Position numbers and translations under genes: made by a program. 64,000 nt of DNA from NCBI GenBank assembly GCA_018873245.2, contig JAEMBT020000008.1, positions 14,991,172 to 15,055,171 of the forward strand, given 5' to 3'. The stretch is from Archegozetes longisetosus. Taxonomy: Eukaryota > Arthropoda > Arachnida > Sarcoptiformes > Trhypochthoniidae. Shown piece after piece: positions 23,963 through 36,809 of this stretch; position 1 is the first letter of the stretch, and each line of letters starts with the position of its first letter. The notes beneath the pieces are model-generated. The model searched no databases, was not told the DNA's origin, and saw only the letters and a list, made by a program, of their open reading frames with translations.

Positions 23963-26900
23963 CTATTTTTACAATCAATATATTATTCGATGCATATCTC
24001 AATTTTTATAATTAATCAATAAAGAAGTCAATATTTATCATAAAATAGTTTCTATACATTCCTTAGATTATGAAAAAGCGTTTTAGCTAAGAAGTTATTT
24101 TGAAAATGTTTTTCAAGCGCTTAAAATGGAAACAATTAACAAAAGCTAGCACAAAAAACCTAAATATATCATATTTTGAGAGCCAGACTGATAAGCACAC
24201 GATGATTGAAAAGTTTGCATCTCAACACAGTTTTCTGAGCCTTCCTGTATTAGAAAAATAAAAATATAAAAATAAAAAAGCGCTCTTTCTTGGTCTTTCA
24301 CCAAATTCTTATGGAATTGCCAAATGAATTTCAGTTAAATAATTTAATTTTTATCTAATCATCATATTCTCTACTTTTTCCAATCTACTCAATCAGAATT
24401 GAATCATTTCTGGGTTAACTTTCGAGTCGAAACTCAAACCTAACTTAACTTAAAACAAAATTTTTAAGATATAAACTGGAGATATATCGAGTATTTAAAA
24501 GGTTTCTCCAGAATTGTTTTTAGTTGATAAGAATCTTTTAATTAAACTATTGTATCCATTATTATGGATGCAATTTTTCATTCTTGTCCTTTCATTACTG
24601 ATGAAAGATTTTGTGAAATTTGAATGAAAGCAGTTGTTATTTCCAAGCACTATCGCATCGGTTAATCTAAAATCTTTCAACTGTCTCATAATGAGTACTG
24701 CAATTTAAATATTACGTAACAACCTTTTTCGATTTGCGACCCACTGTAATGGGACCATCTTCAAAGCGACTTATAATCAAGAAGGATGACTGAGATGTTA
24801 GAAGAGTAGTTTTGGGCTCGAGACTGTCTGGCATTAATCCAAACTTTGCTCAAGCTCATATTAAAGTTTAGTCAAGAATAGCTCGTTGATCCTCAATAAA
24901 CGCTCGCTTCGACTTATAAAGTATTATTTATGTGTCTGATCTGCATCTAATATTAGTACAAGATTTACTTGGGCCCGATCTTTCAAATCATTCATGATCA
25001 ACACTAGTTGCCAACCTTTCCTGGTTCGCGATCCACTTCTATAAAACAAGTTTAGTGCCATAAAGCATTTGTTAACTTTTCTAACTACACAAACCACTAA
25101 TGGGTTGCAAAAGATTTTAAAACTTCAAATACAATTTTATGAATCGCTTAGTGCTAGTTACAGAAACTCTCAAATCAGATTGAATGCTGTGTTCTTAGCT
25201 TAATCAAATTGTGCTAATTGTTTATAAGTCGAATCTAATGAAGAATCAATCGAGTCGATGTGAAGTCGCTTAAACACTGTATATAGCCTTTAAGAGACCT
25301 CACTATGAATTGTTTAATCCCATAAAACAATTTGCAATAATTTTCAATTGTAATAAATTTCTGAAAAATAAAATTGCAGAAAATTAGACTGAATTTGAAA
25401 AGAAAAAACTTTCAATTATTTGGGTTTGTTTGAAATTGATTGCCCAAGAATACAGTAATATTCTGTTACTTTCTTGTGTGTTAATATTATTTCAATCAAA
25501 TGTTAGCTTTAGTCATATTAACCGAATGCATAATCTCCAACTGTTTATATTTTAATTATGTATTTAAACTTTGAACTTTAGATTTTCTTTTTAGCCCTTT
25601 TAGCACAATTCGGCAGTTCCTGTTATGAATTAGACACTTAAGAGTAACTTTGGCTGACAAGTCCTTCCCATTAAAATGGATTTAGTTTTGTTGTGACGAT
25701 CAGTCAAAAGTATGACTAATCGCAATTTGCGACTTATAAATACTCAGAACTTCTTTTTCAAGCAATCGAGTCCGACTGATATATTGTAATTAATTTTCTA
25801 GTGCAATTATTTAGTGAATTTCAAGGTTCCTCAGCTGAAAGTATTCTCCAATTTTCGTACTTTTTTAAGTTTGAAGCGTAGGCAGAACTAAGTTTTGGGC
25901 CTTGTTGAGAAATCAAGGCTCACATCCTTTAAATAGTTTAGATTTGAATCGAAAGATTATATGGTTTTTGACGGCATTAGTTTCGCAAAGCGGCTGTTTT
26001 AGTTATGAGAAATAGTTACATATCTGATTTGTAACTTATAAAAACCTTTTTTCTAATACTCCGCAAACATTTATCCAAAGACAATAAAACATTTGTTGTA
26101 ACAGAACTTAATGACTAAGTTTATTATCCATTTGCTTTCTATAACTGTTTTCTTTGTTGGAGTGTAGGTCCAAATGTCTGACTAATGGCAGACTAAATTT
26201 GGCACCAGAATCATACTCTAGGCTTGCATTGGCTTCCAGGTGGAGGTTCAGTGCCAAACATAGTGCACATCATGTTTTACATTTATAACTTTTTCTTTAA
26301 ATTACCCAAATAATAAAAAAACTACTCTTTTTTGTCAAATTTTTTCGAATATTTACTGCCAAACAACTCGTTCTCGACTTTTTCAAACAGGTCTTCAAAA
26401 TATTTATAATTTGATTCTATTAAATGATCTAAGTTTTCATCACTTAAATATAGAATTACAGTTTTATTTAAACTTAAAACTCATGCATCAAACTTAATCT
26501 TCAAACTCTTACAATTAAGGATCACTTTTAATAATTAAATTTACGGCAAATGTTGAAAAATGACACATTCAACACTGAAGTGAAGCGCATTAGCGGCAGT
26601 TTGCAAATATTTTGCTCAGTTTGATTAGATTGGTTTAGACAGCGAATTAAGGAGCTGATCAATTTGAGGAGTAGAATAGATAAACCGATAAAGATATATA
26701 AAAAGATGCAATCAACATTTAGGGAATGTTATCGAATCTAATTCCTTGTTGTAAATATGCGTATTTGTTGGTTTGAAAAAATCCAATTTTAGTAATAGAC
26801 TAATAAATTATATTTGAGGACGAATGTTCACGGCTTGAACAACTAATAAATTAAGTGTATAATAGAGTCTTCTATTTAAAAATAAACCTAACCTTTTTCT

Positions 26901-29224
26901 AAGTATAAACGTTGACATTTTAGTTAAAAAGTGAAATTGTTTGAAAATTGAAACAATTTTCACATTGATTTAATCACGCAGAGACTTTCTATTTTTGAGT
27001 TTATAATAAATGAAATTATCATTTTTTAAGCAATTAGCAGTTGATAATGAAGATACGTTTATTTTTACTATTTCATTTTTAATTACATTACATTACATTG
27101 TTTTATTGGCACGCAAATCAAATACCTGAGAAACTAATTAATTGGCTGCACTTTTTATCTGTAAAATTGCAAACATTTTTTTCTTTCCATCACTCAAACC
27201 AATTAAATGTGAACAAATGCGAAGTAATATCTAACAGAAAATTAGTATGGTTCTTTTAAACATTACAGTTTTCAATTTTACAAATGTATTCTTTTCTTTT
27301 TAATGCGAATGATTACAATTTCATTCAACTCGTAAGTGTATATTTTTTAATATATTCATACAGAAAATTGAGAAATAACAAATGCTCAAACTCTATAGAT
27401 AGAAATAAGAACTTTACTCAAAAAGACTCTTTGTTCAATGTTAGTCAACTAAATGAATTCAAATAGTTTCAGTCTATTAATAGATTATATTTATGTAGAA
27501 AATAGGTATTAGCCTACGATTTATACAATGCAATTCTCATACAAACATGAAACAATTGCTTCTTCGATTATAAATCATGAATCAATTTCTGTCGATCAAT
27601 AATTTGACAGAAAGTATTTCATTTTTTTCTGCTATTTCTCATCATGTTCTGACGGACTGTACTGGCAAAGTGTACGGACTGTATCTGTAATTTTGATGGA
27701 CTATATTTGCAGCCAAACTCAAGAGCTTATTGTTGATGCTTCAAATTGATTAGACAGACAGTATTTGCATAAGTTATTGCATTCAAATCGGATAAAAAAT
27801 GAAACAAAAATATTGCATAACTAAAAACGTATAAAAAGCAAAACTATTTTTGCAAACCGTTTCTTATGCGAATGCAAAACAAAAGACTTATTTATAACAC
27901 AAATGATTCATTATAGAGCACTTCAGATTCTCATTATTTTTCTATTCCTGTTTAATATCCTTTTCTTGTCAAGTCGTTTGTCTGACTCATAAACATATGA
28001 GAAATCAAATTTGAAAGTCTTTTGGCTTTTAATCCTCTGATAATTAGACGTGAGTCTCAATTCTTACTCTTTCCAACTTTTGCAACATTTTAATCAAAGG
28101 CTTGAAAGCTTTCAGGATTTTTCAGGATTTTTACCCGAATAAAAATAGTTCAGAATTTCAAAAGTATTCACAACTTATTCAGAACTTAAGCAAAATAATG
28201 ATCTTCAACCGAAAGGATTGCATAACATTAGTGGCAGTGATATTGAATTTGAGATAAACCTTACAAAGCAAAATATTTGCTTCGATTTCAACTTATTCTT
28301 GAACTACAAAATGTATTCATTCATTCGTATTTTGTTTATTTTATGCTCAAAGTACTTCGTTTACTTCTCAAAAACAACTTCAGAACATTTAAATCAAATT
28401 TCTGTAACAGCAGAACAAAAGATAATTGCTTCAGATCAGCTAAGCAAACGTACGGCTTAAGAATTAAAGATCATATTTTGAGACTTTTTAATATGCATTA
28501 TCTCTAATTTAGGGCTCATATTCAAGCATTTTTTGGTGAAGTTTTTTAAAGAATATATTCTGATTCTGACAGATTGATGAGTCAAACTAGAAAGTATGTG
28601 AAAAATGTGAGTTTGTGCCACACATGGCCACATACTATATCTGTCTTACAGCTCAGGTGTGGGCAAAGAGCTAATGCTTCACGTAATGGCATTGAAATGA
28701 AGACTAGAGTATAGGGAAAATTACGCATTACTTAACCGTTGATCAAGTATTATGGGTGATAGGATGGAGTGAAAAAAACGTAAGAATCATGGTATTGAAG
28801 TATAAGAATAGAAAAGTAGTGTCCAAAAAGTGTTGGGATTTGACATGAAAGTAATGAGTAATATGCAGTTAATAAACTACTCCGTCTGAGAAGATGTAAA
28901 ACGAAACGAGACACCGAACATCATAGTTATTCTTTTAGCTCCACATATGGAAACGAGGTATGATGTCATTTCTAGATCTTCTGCTAAGAATCGAGCCCTC
29001 ATATAAGCTGCACCAAACATTTGGGCGGCAACTCCATCCAAAGGATATTTTTGGATATTAAGGGATTACAACTCTCTTACATCTTCTGTCAAGTTTATCG
29101 TCTCAAAAGCTCTACAGTAATCACTTTTGCTTTGGAGTGAGCACCAGTTCAGTGGTGTCCTAACATAGTTTGCAGCTTATTATTTGATAAACATTTCTTT
29201 TGACTTTAACTAAATTATATACCA
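23963..29224. other. noncoding with two hAT-like end motifs
   Basis: 5.2 kb of AT-rich DNA without a supported gene. CAACCTTTTTCGATTTGCGA at 24720 and CAACCTTTCCTGGTTCGCGA at 25012 are direct copies of a hAT-like terminal motif also found at 9008. The small ORFs at 24495, 27284, 28218 and 28277 have no motifs. The promoter of the calponin gene should lie at the right end. Confidence 0.4.
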
Positions 29225-31383
29225 ATGGCATCTCGTGGTCCATCTTATGGTCTAAGTGCCCAAGTGGCCAATAAAGTAAGTTTCTATTATACATCATCCT
29301 TTTTAATCATGTTTTCATTTTTTCATCTTATTCTCTAATACTTCGATCAATCGCTTATTCAGCTATTGTTCAAATCGCTTCTAATATTTGTGACGCATTA
29401 ATCACTTGAATAACACTCACTCTGAAGACCTAATGGCTTATGAAAAGTGAATTAAATTAGTTTTTAAAGTGCAAAAGTGATTTTGAAAATTTTCTAACAT
29501 TTGCTAAAGATATACAGTATTAACATATTATCCACTGGTAGATATGGTTGAGATAATCAGCATGATAGTTTGCGCGAAAGTAATTTTTTGGTTGATTATA
29601 ATACAGTCTTAAGAGTGATGATCATATGTAGTGAAAGATGAGTTGAACTGTTTTGCGGCTTTCATCTCAGTCACATCTAACTCACATCTCACTCACATCT
29701 CACTCACATCTCACTCACATCTCACTCACATCTCACTCACATCTCACTCACATCTCAGATTCTATTCTTGCAATTTAACGTCAACCGAATCCTAAGCCAA
29801 GTGCATATATTTTCAGCTATTTATTGCCTATAACATCTCCTGCATTATAACTCTCGTTACCCTAAAAATGCTTCGAAAGAGAGACGAAAAATAACTAAAC
29901 AACGTCTGGAAAGTTCGTAAAATTAGATGTTATGCATAATGCGTAAGATTAGATTACATGATATTAACGGTCTTTCGTATTAATGGAAACACGTTTGAGT
30001 CAAAAGAATCATCTAATGATTGAAAAACTGGGTTTCGATTTGACAACAAACACTTTTAGCTCTGTTTCCAAAGCCTTCTCAGCAAAAGATTAGTTCAATA
30101 AACAAGTAGTGTTTACGAATGTTGTAGAACTAAATTAAGAATAGCTCAAATGTTTGGTATATTCTCTATAAGCTGTTGAGTGCCTCCGAGATATCGTCTT
30201 AGAGAGCGTTTATGAATAACAATTATTTTTATCGTCTTGAACACCAAAGTTTTATGTCATAAGTTGTTAAACAGTGATTCTAACGATTTTAGGCAATGCT
30301 TATTATCAATTTTAAGTTATTCTTAATTTATTATATCAGTAAATCTTAGATACACAAAAGTGTTACTAAACCCATCAAAGCAGTTATTAAGTTAAGTATA
30401 ACTGAATTTTGAATAAATAGGTCCTTCGAAAGGTTAAAAAAGTAGAGGCGTGAAAATGTCTGAGTGCTTTGAGGATTGAGTTTACGAAAATAGTCTGTTT
30501 AAACACTGAAGCCTAGTCACAAAATAAAGTCATTGTATTTTCAACTCAAAACTATTCATGTAATACTTCAATCATCCTCAAACTCTTGGCAATAACATTA
30601 ATGCTAACAATTTCCAAAAAATAATTACTCCCAAAGGCTTATGATCGAGAGTGAAAATTATTTACAACTTATTTATAGATTGCAGGCAAAAGAGATCAAC
30701 AGCTCGAAGCAGAAGTATTGGGTTGGATCGAAGCCGTTTTGGGAGAACGACTTCCTTCAGGACCCTTCGAAGATGTTCTCCGCGACGGAACAGTCCTCTG
30801 CAGGTGAGTCGGTTGACAAAATTAGCATAGATAGCTTCTTACCAAACCGTTAATGCTGTCAACAGATTGATGAACAAATTAAAGCCTGGAAGTATTCCAA
30901 AAATCAACACACAAGGAGGACAATTCAAAATGATGGAAAATATTAATAAATTTCAAGACGCCATCAAGAAATACGGAGTTCCAGATATCGATGTTTTCCA
31001 AACTGTAGATCTCTATGAACGAAGAAATATCCCGCAAGTCACACAATGCATTATGGCTTTAGGACGAACAGTAAGTTCATTGAGATTGACATTAGTCCTA
31101 AGACCCATTAAGATTCGCACATGTCAAGATAGACACTCGTTAGAACCCATACTGATTATCAATTAAATATAATTAATATTCACTATTGTCTTGTTGATTG
31201 TAGTGCTATTTGCATCCCGAATGGCCAGGACCATTCCTTGGACCCAAACCCGCAGATGAAAATAAGAGAAACTTCTCAGAAGATCAATTGCGTGCCGGAG
31301 AGGGTGTTATTAATTTGCAATACGGCACAAACAAAGGTGCGAATGCCAGTGGTATCAACTTTGGCAACACAAGACACATGTAA
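29225..31383 (+). CDS. Mp20: calponin/transgelin family protein (muscle protein 20 type)
   Basis: A small actin-binding protein of muscle and cytoskeleton. Four coding exons: 29225-29275, 30679-30803, 30866-31070 and 31204-31383. They total 186 residues, close to insect Mp20 (184). All junctions are GT-AG with matching phases (0, 2, 0). Exon 2 must begin ATTGCAGGC at 30679; the later AG at 30685 breaks frame. The protein has a calponin-homology domain (residues about 20-125, with LGWIEAVLGE, GVPDIDVFQT and VDLYERRNI) and one C-terminal calponin repeat (INLQYGTNKGANASG, about 163-177), which binds actin. Intron 1 is 1.4 kb and contains a minisatellite; introns 2 and 3 are short (62 and 133 bp). 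The gene converges on mS31. Mp20 versus transgelin naming is by family resemblance. Confidence 0.95.
29276..29679 (+). other. first part of Mp20 intron 1
   Basis: AT-rich intron following the GTAAGT donor at 29276. No ORF or RNA gene seen. Confidence 0.6.
29680..29756. repeat. 11-bp minisatellite, 7 copies
   Basis: Seven exact copies of ACTCACATCTC lie inside intron 1 of the calponin gene, preceded by one or two diverged copies. The array is homogeneous, so it is likely length-polymorphic. Confidence 0.95.
29757..30678 (+). other. remainder of Mp20 intron 1
   Basis: AT-rich and noncoding. It ends in a pyrimidine-containing tract and the acceptor TTATTTATAG before exon 2. Confidence 0.6.
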
Positions 31384-31719
31384 TCGCTGTTACGCAATAA
31401 GCAGTCAAAAGATGTTGCGATTAACAAAACAAAAAATAACAACTATCTGATGGTCACTTAACTTTTCATTACTGCACATAATCTCTGCTATGATTTTCTG
31501 TTTAAAACAGCTTTTTTTGTTCAGTCTTATAAAAGAAATTGTAAACAGTATTCTAAGCGTAAATTTGAAGTTAACTATAAAACTAAAAGACTGGTAGTAA
31601 ACATTAAAATTTGCTTTTATACCACAAATTAGTCAATAGAAAATTCACTGCCTATTATACAGTAATTCTATTAATAATTTTACTGTTATTTTATTGACAC
31701 ATTTATAAATGCACAACAT

Positions 31720-31732
31720 TTTATTCAATAAA
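31720..31732. terminator. overlapping poly(A) signals of convergent Mp20 and mS31
   Basis: TTTATTCAATAAA contains AATAAA on the plus strand (31727-31732), serving the calponin gene. It also contains AATAAA on the minus strand (31725-31720), which is 41 bases past the mS31 stop codon. The two genes probably share this 13-bp stretch for 3'-end formation. Confidence 0.6.
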
Positions 31733-31765
31733 GCAATAATATTTCAAAACATTCTTATTCTAAAT

Positions 31766-33585
31766 CTATCCTAAAGCTCCAGAAGCTTTCAATACGTCTT
31801 CTTTCTCCTTAAAGTATTGTCTATAATATTCAACAGTCGCGTGTTTGCGTTCAACTGTAATATACGGATTGCTTGACAGACCAATCAGTATTAATTCCAT
31901 GAATTGTCGAACTGGTCCTTTATCTGGAAATCCTTCCAGGAGATGGTCGAGCAATACGTGCTCGTAGAATGGAACGTTTTCTTCTTCTTCGAGGCCTAAC
32001 ATTAAAATTTTTGAAAAGTCAAAAATAGTCCAGACTTAAAGATTTTTAAAAATCAACATTCATATGAACTGTAATACATTTAGTCCAATACTGACAGCAG
32101 AGTTCAGTCTCAAATTAGTTTTGAGCCGAGTATTTTTGTATATAGCACTCAAACTCACTCATATAGACAGACTTTGATAAGGTCTGACATGAGGGCGATC
32201 TACAACAATACTAAAAACAGAACCAACTGATTTGTCTCAGAAACTAGATATAAATGAAAGTCTGGTTGGCTAAGCCTATTAACTTGTGATGAGTCTATTT
32301 TTCATATGAATAATACGGATATTGGCTCAAAACAAATCTTTTAAAATAACAAACAAACCAAAACTGAGCCAAAACAATACATGCCTTGTTCGTTATTAAT
32401 CGGATACTTCCAAAGCTTTCCCTGTTCTGTCCATCTAATCATTTCTTCGAATGCGTTACTTGGCGGCTGAATGACAGTCCGTTCGACGTCATCTTTCATC
32501 AAACGATGCCAAATGTACATTCTTGGTGCATCGCTCGTCTCTTTCATGTTCTCATCAAATATACCGAGGGGTTCACTCACAAAGAGATTCACTCTTTCTT
32601 TTGCAGAGACTGTAGGTCTTCTCGATCTTGGAGGAAGAGGTGGTAAACGCGGTATTCGAGCTGATAATGACTCGGGTTTAGGTTGGACATCATCTGCCAA
32701 TCCGGTGTCGCGTTTTATCATTCCCGGAACTTTAGTTTTGCTCTTATCGACTTTAATACCAAGGAATACTGAACTGATTTTTTATTTTTTTAAAACAAGA
32801 TATTTAAACTTAGCTAAACAAAAATTCAAAAATTCATCTGAGTCTCACTTACGCCAAATCGTGACTCTTTTGGGTCTTTCCATTTTTTGCATCAAGAGTT
32901 TCTTCGGCATGATATCGAAGTAATTGTAATAACTCTGATTCTGTTTGTTTGGCTGCATCACCGCTCAATGTGTTTGCGATCACTTTTGCAGCTACCACTA
33001 ACCGTTTGTCAATATTTTTACTGATACTGTTTCGATATAACAAATATAGTGTTCAATAATTGTAAAAATAACACCTATTCTATTCACTAATTAAACAAAT
33101 AAATATAAAACAAACAAATAAGATATAAATCAATTACTTCTCAATGTGCTCTTGTTCTGGTTGTGGTTCTTCTTCTCGAGCGCTCTTTCTGATAAAAAAT
33201 TTTGGTTTAGCCATCTTCTTACTAATGACTGAATCACTTTTGGCAACAGTTGTGTCGACTTTCATCTCATTCAAGAGATCAGACAACTTTTGCCTGGCAT
33301 TCGTTACTTTATCGGCTTTTTCTCTACTTATTGTTAACTCTTTTTCATCGGCAAAACTTTCATTGTTTTCATTGTTATTTTCTTTGTCACTTTTGTCATC
33401 ATTTTTGTTGCCATCACTACTAAAATATCTTCGATTTGCTGAAATTCTGGACCAATTGTGACATTTATGATGATTGACTCTATAATTAATGGATTTAATA
33501 ATAGAATTGATGGTAAATTATATTACAAGTAATACAACAAGACTTACATTATTTGAATGCATTTCATATATTTCCTTAATTGCAT
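31766..33585 (-). CDS. MRPS31: mitochondrial small ribosomal subunit protein mS31
   Basis: A metazoan-type protein of the mitoribosomal small subunit. Five exons on the minus strand: 33585-33548, 33479-33138, 33026-32853, 32773-32385 and 31995-31766. The product is 390 residues (human 395). All phases agree. The start MQLRKYMKC gives a basic, Arg/Lys-rich N-terminus suited to mitochondrial import. The middle is charged. Family blocks seen are ESELLQLLRYHAEE (exon 3), NAFEEMIRWTEQGKLWKYPI (exon 4) and EGFPDKGPVRQFMELI with GLSSNPYITVERK (exon 5). The fourth intron must use a GC donor (CAAG/GCATGT): only this joins INNEQ to GLEEEENV in frame as in homologues. It is followed by the Mp20 gene in opposite orientation, and SMYD4 lies 350 bp upstream on the same strand. 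Confidence 0.95.
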
Positions 33586-33935
33586 TTTCAATATTATTAT
33601 ATTACTTATATATCATACGATTAATTTAAAAATAAATATATTTTAATCAAAACCAAACATTCAAAACACATAATAACCATGTGTTTATCGCTTGGATTTG
33701 TTTAGATTCAAAAGGCTTTCAAACTAATAATAACTTTTGGCGCCTTATTTGAACTGAGGAACATTTTATTCATTCGTAAAAAATTTAGGTTTAGTTTACA
33801 TCAAGATATTGAATAAATTACGCCTTTTTATAAATCGCAAATAAGACAACAAAATATAAAGTATTGATAGTTAGAAAAAGAATTTAAAATATGTTTTTCC
33901 TAAATAACAAGGATAAAGAGATGTGACAGATAGCA
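33586..33935. other. SMYD4-mS31 intergenic spacer
   Basis: 350 bp of AT-rich DNA between the SMYD4 stop and the mS31 start, both genes on the minus strand. It must hold the SMYD4 3' end and the mS31 promoter. A TTTATT (minus-strand AATAAA) is present near 33765. Confidence 0.5.
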
Positions 33936-36234
33936 TCACTTCTTATTCAACTGCTTAATCAACAGATCACAGTAAACGAGCCTTTCCTCTAATCTTTTAA
34001 TTTCTCTCATATTATCACAATTTTCATCGGTGGGTATCGTATAATTAGTCAGCAATTTGATGACTTTCGAAGTGGTGATCAAACAATTTTTTGCATAACT
34101 ATGGGTATCAGCTGAAGGATCGGAAGCGTCCAACAATTCGAACTCTAGATCACTCAGTTTGATGAGTTCGTTGCACATTTCAATACTGGTGTCTCCGAAC
34201 ACATCCCTAACAATGTGAACACTTTCCCGTCCATATTTGACTGCTTTAGTCCAATCGTTCATTCGAGCGTAACATCGACTCAATTCATCCTTAAGGTAAC
34301 CGAAGTTTCTGTTTTTCGGATACAAAACCTTTTCAAGTATTAGATGCGATTCGAGTAGCCTTTCTTCGGCGTCCAATAACTTTATTTCGTCAATCAATTT
34401 GGATCCTTCGTTCAAAATGTTGATTCCTCTGTCAACTTCATCGAGCAACGATTTGACATTGAAATCATTTGTCTTACATTTCAAACACTGGCCGTTGTCT
34501 TGAGTTTCCTCATTGAAAATGAGGGCGTCTTTACACGAGGGACACAAAAGAGCGCGACTCAAGTCAACAGTTTCTGCCAAACAAGACTTACACTCGCATT
34601 TGAAAAAGTATTGTTCCATTAGTGCTGTTTGTCTTTCACTTTTGGACATTCTCTTACAGTGAGGTCCATAACAATTCATAACTTCTTCCCCTTTTGCTAT
34701 CTTTTTAGACGCTCTTACTATAAGCAAATCTTTGTCATAAACGGCAATAACATTAGGATCGCAGCTGTGATTCATTAAGCTAACAGTCGGATAGATAGCG
34801 GTCGCGATTCGACTGTCTTCAAACATTTCAGAGGATTGTGAAACATCTTCCATACTTGATATCGCGTGACCATTCGTTATCAGTTGTAGAATATGTCTCA
34901 ACAGAATTCCTCCTACGATATCGTAATTTTCAGTATTTTCCTCAACTAAACTCAACTTTTCACACAGTAATAAGAGAATTGAAGCAATTAATGAATAATT
35001 AAGCATATCTTCTACCGAAAAATCATTTGAATGATCTACAAGTCCGTAAACTGATGAATAATTGTTCAGATAAGGCGTTTGAGATGAATGAGAAGTAGAG
35101 ACTTTGATGGCTTCGTCTATTCCACAAACTAACAGAATTCTGAAGGCCAAATGAGCGATTCCGATGTCATGCATCAGATCCAAGAGTCCACATTCGTAAG
35201 AGTGATAACGAGTCCAACTTTCATTAACGCATTCATCGCTACAATATCTAACTTGAGTACATTTCCGACAAGGCATGACTGCTGTGTTGACTAACTTTTT
35301 ATAACAATGATGACAATGAGTTTTGTAGAATTGAGGCAAAAGTACTGAAGCAAAAGGTTTTTCCATAAACAAAATATCGCAAACATCGATATCTTGTTTA
35401 GCATTGATGTAACGACCTTTTGATTGAGAACTGCATAACTCAATCGTTGAACTGGCGTTTGGCATTTCAGGATTACTTTCAAACTTAATGTTACAGCTTG
35501 TTTTCGATCGATTCAAAGCACTTTTATTAATACATTTCGATGTCTTTTTCATTTGTTGACTGTGAAGCATTTCAAACAGATTTTTGATTTTGAGGGCATT
35601 GTTGCTATCATTGTCGCCATTAATGTCTGCTTCAGTCAACACCTCTTTCGCCTCATCATAACTTTCATTTTCTATGAGACAATTGGCTTTTCTTAACAAT
35701 AACTTCATTTTATTCATCGGATAATTATATTTAATGGCATTTGATATGTCTTTAAGACAATTGTCGTATTGTTTCAAATGAAAGAAAACGGCCGAACGAT
35801 TAGCGAATCCGAGCGACAACTCATTGCTGTCTGGCGTTTGGCTGTCATCAGGAAGTGACGCACTAAGAATTGCCTTCAAATTGAACAATAATTTATTAAA
35901 TAGTGTCTAAATAAGAATGACTTTCGCTAACCTTATTGTACGACTGAACGGCTTCTTCGAAATTGCTTTTCTTAAACCAATCGTTTCCTTCGATTCGAAA
36001 TTCCTTTGCTTTTTCCCAATATTTTTGATGTTTAGCTGAGGAAACTATTGTCAGCAACTCTTTTAGTACTGTTTTGACATTATTTTCGGTTAAACAGCAT
36101 TTAACTCTTTGTTCATTAGTTGTCGATGACTTGAATTTATCGTAAAAAATATGATCTTGTTTCAAATTTTTGCTCAAATAATCACAAACAAAACTCCAAT
36201 TGGCAAAGCTATTGAATGACTTACTACTTGACAT
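33936..36234 (-). CDS. SMYD4: SET and MYND domain-containing protein 4 (protein-lysine methyltransferase)
   Basis: Two exons: 36234-35932 and 35873-33936. They are joined over a 58-bp intron (GTTAGC donor, TTTGAAG acceptor, phase 0) that links VQSYNK to AILSAS, as in the TPR repeat of homologues. The product is 746 residues (human 804). N-terminal TPR-like helices (EFRIEGNDWFKKSNFEEAVQ, GFANRSAVFFHL) are followed by a split SET domain. This is interrupted by a MYND zinc finger at about 287-327 (CHHCYKK, CRKCTQVRYCSDEC, HSYEC). The SET core LMNHSCDPN lies near 467-473, then EEVMNCYGPH, and the post-SET Cys cluster CECKSC. A helical TPR-like C-terminus closes the protein. Substrate-binding NHSC and the GPH/YG segment are intact, so catalytic ability is expected. 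SMYD4 proteins act in muscle and cardiac development in other animals; that role is inferred here. Confidence 0.93.
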
Positions 36235-36809
36235 AGTGTTAAGAAATAAATGGATTAATTTGGAATTGTCTTAAATGTTAAATAGGAATAAATAGAATTG
36301 CAAACAATTCAAAGCAATACTAACAAAATAATAACAACAGTCGCACGTGACTCTCCTTATGCACTACGTTCACTTGAAGATCGATTTTTATTTTAAGTTT
36401 TAAGTTGATCATTTGATTTAAGTTTAATAAGTTTTCAAAAGTTTTAATAAGGTTCTGATGGGAATCAACGGGAATCAATGTTCATGAAAAGAACATGTTT
36501 TTCTTCATAAATAATTTCTTAAAGTATTGGATTTATTAAACCATATAAGCAAACAAATATTTTATAAAAATTGAGAAACCATTAAGAGAAAGATGTTTTA
36601 GAGAGAAAAAAGCAATTTCTAGAATATACAGTTTGATAAATATATTAAAAATGATTTAATTGAATTATCTATGTCAATACAAACTAAGAGTTAGAAGGTT
36701 ATGATACACTGAACAAACAGTCGTGATTCTATGTTATGTCCTTAAGAGTTAAATAATAACTTATATTTAAAGATCATATCCTATCATTTTGGGTCAGTTC
36801 CACATAAGT
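36235..36809. other. innexin-SMYD4 intergenic spacer
   Basis: 575 bp of AT-rich DNA between two minus-strand genes. No ORF. It includes the SMYD4 5' flank. Confidence 0.5.

Noticed and set aside
28645..28690. CAGGTGTGGGCAAAG as a hAT terminus
   Set aside because: The text resembles a hAT end, but no inverted partner or target duplication could be found nearby.
29641..29760. CRISPR-like array at the 11-bp repeat
   Set aside because: The units are contiguous without spacers and lie in a eukaryotic intron; it is a minisatellite.
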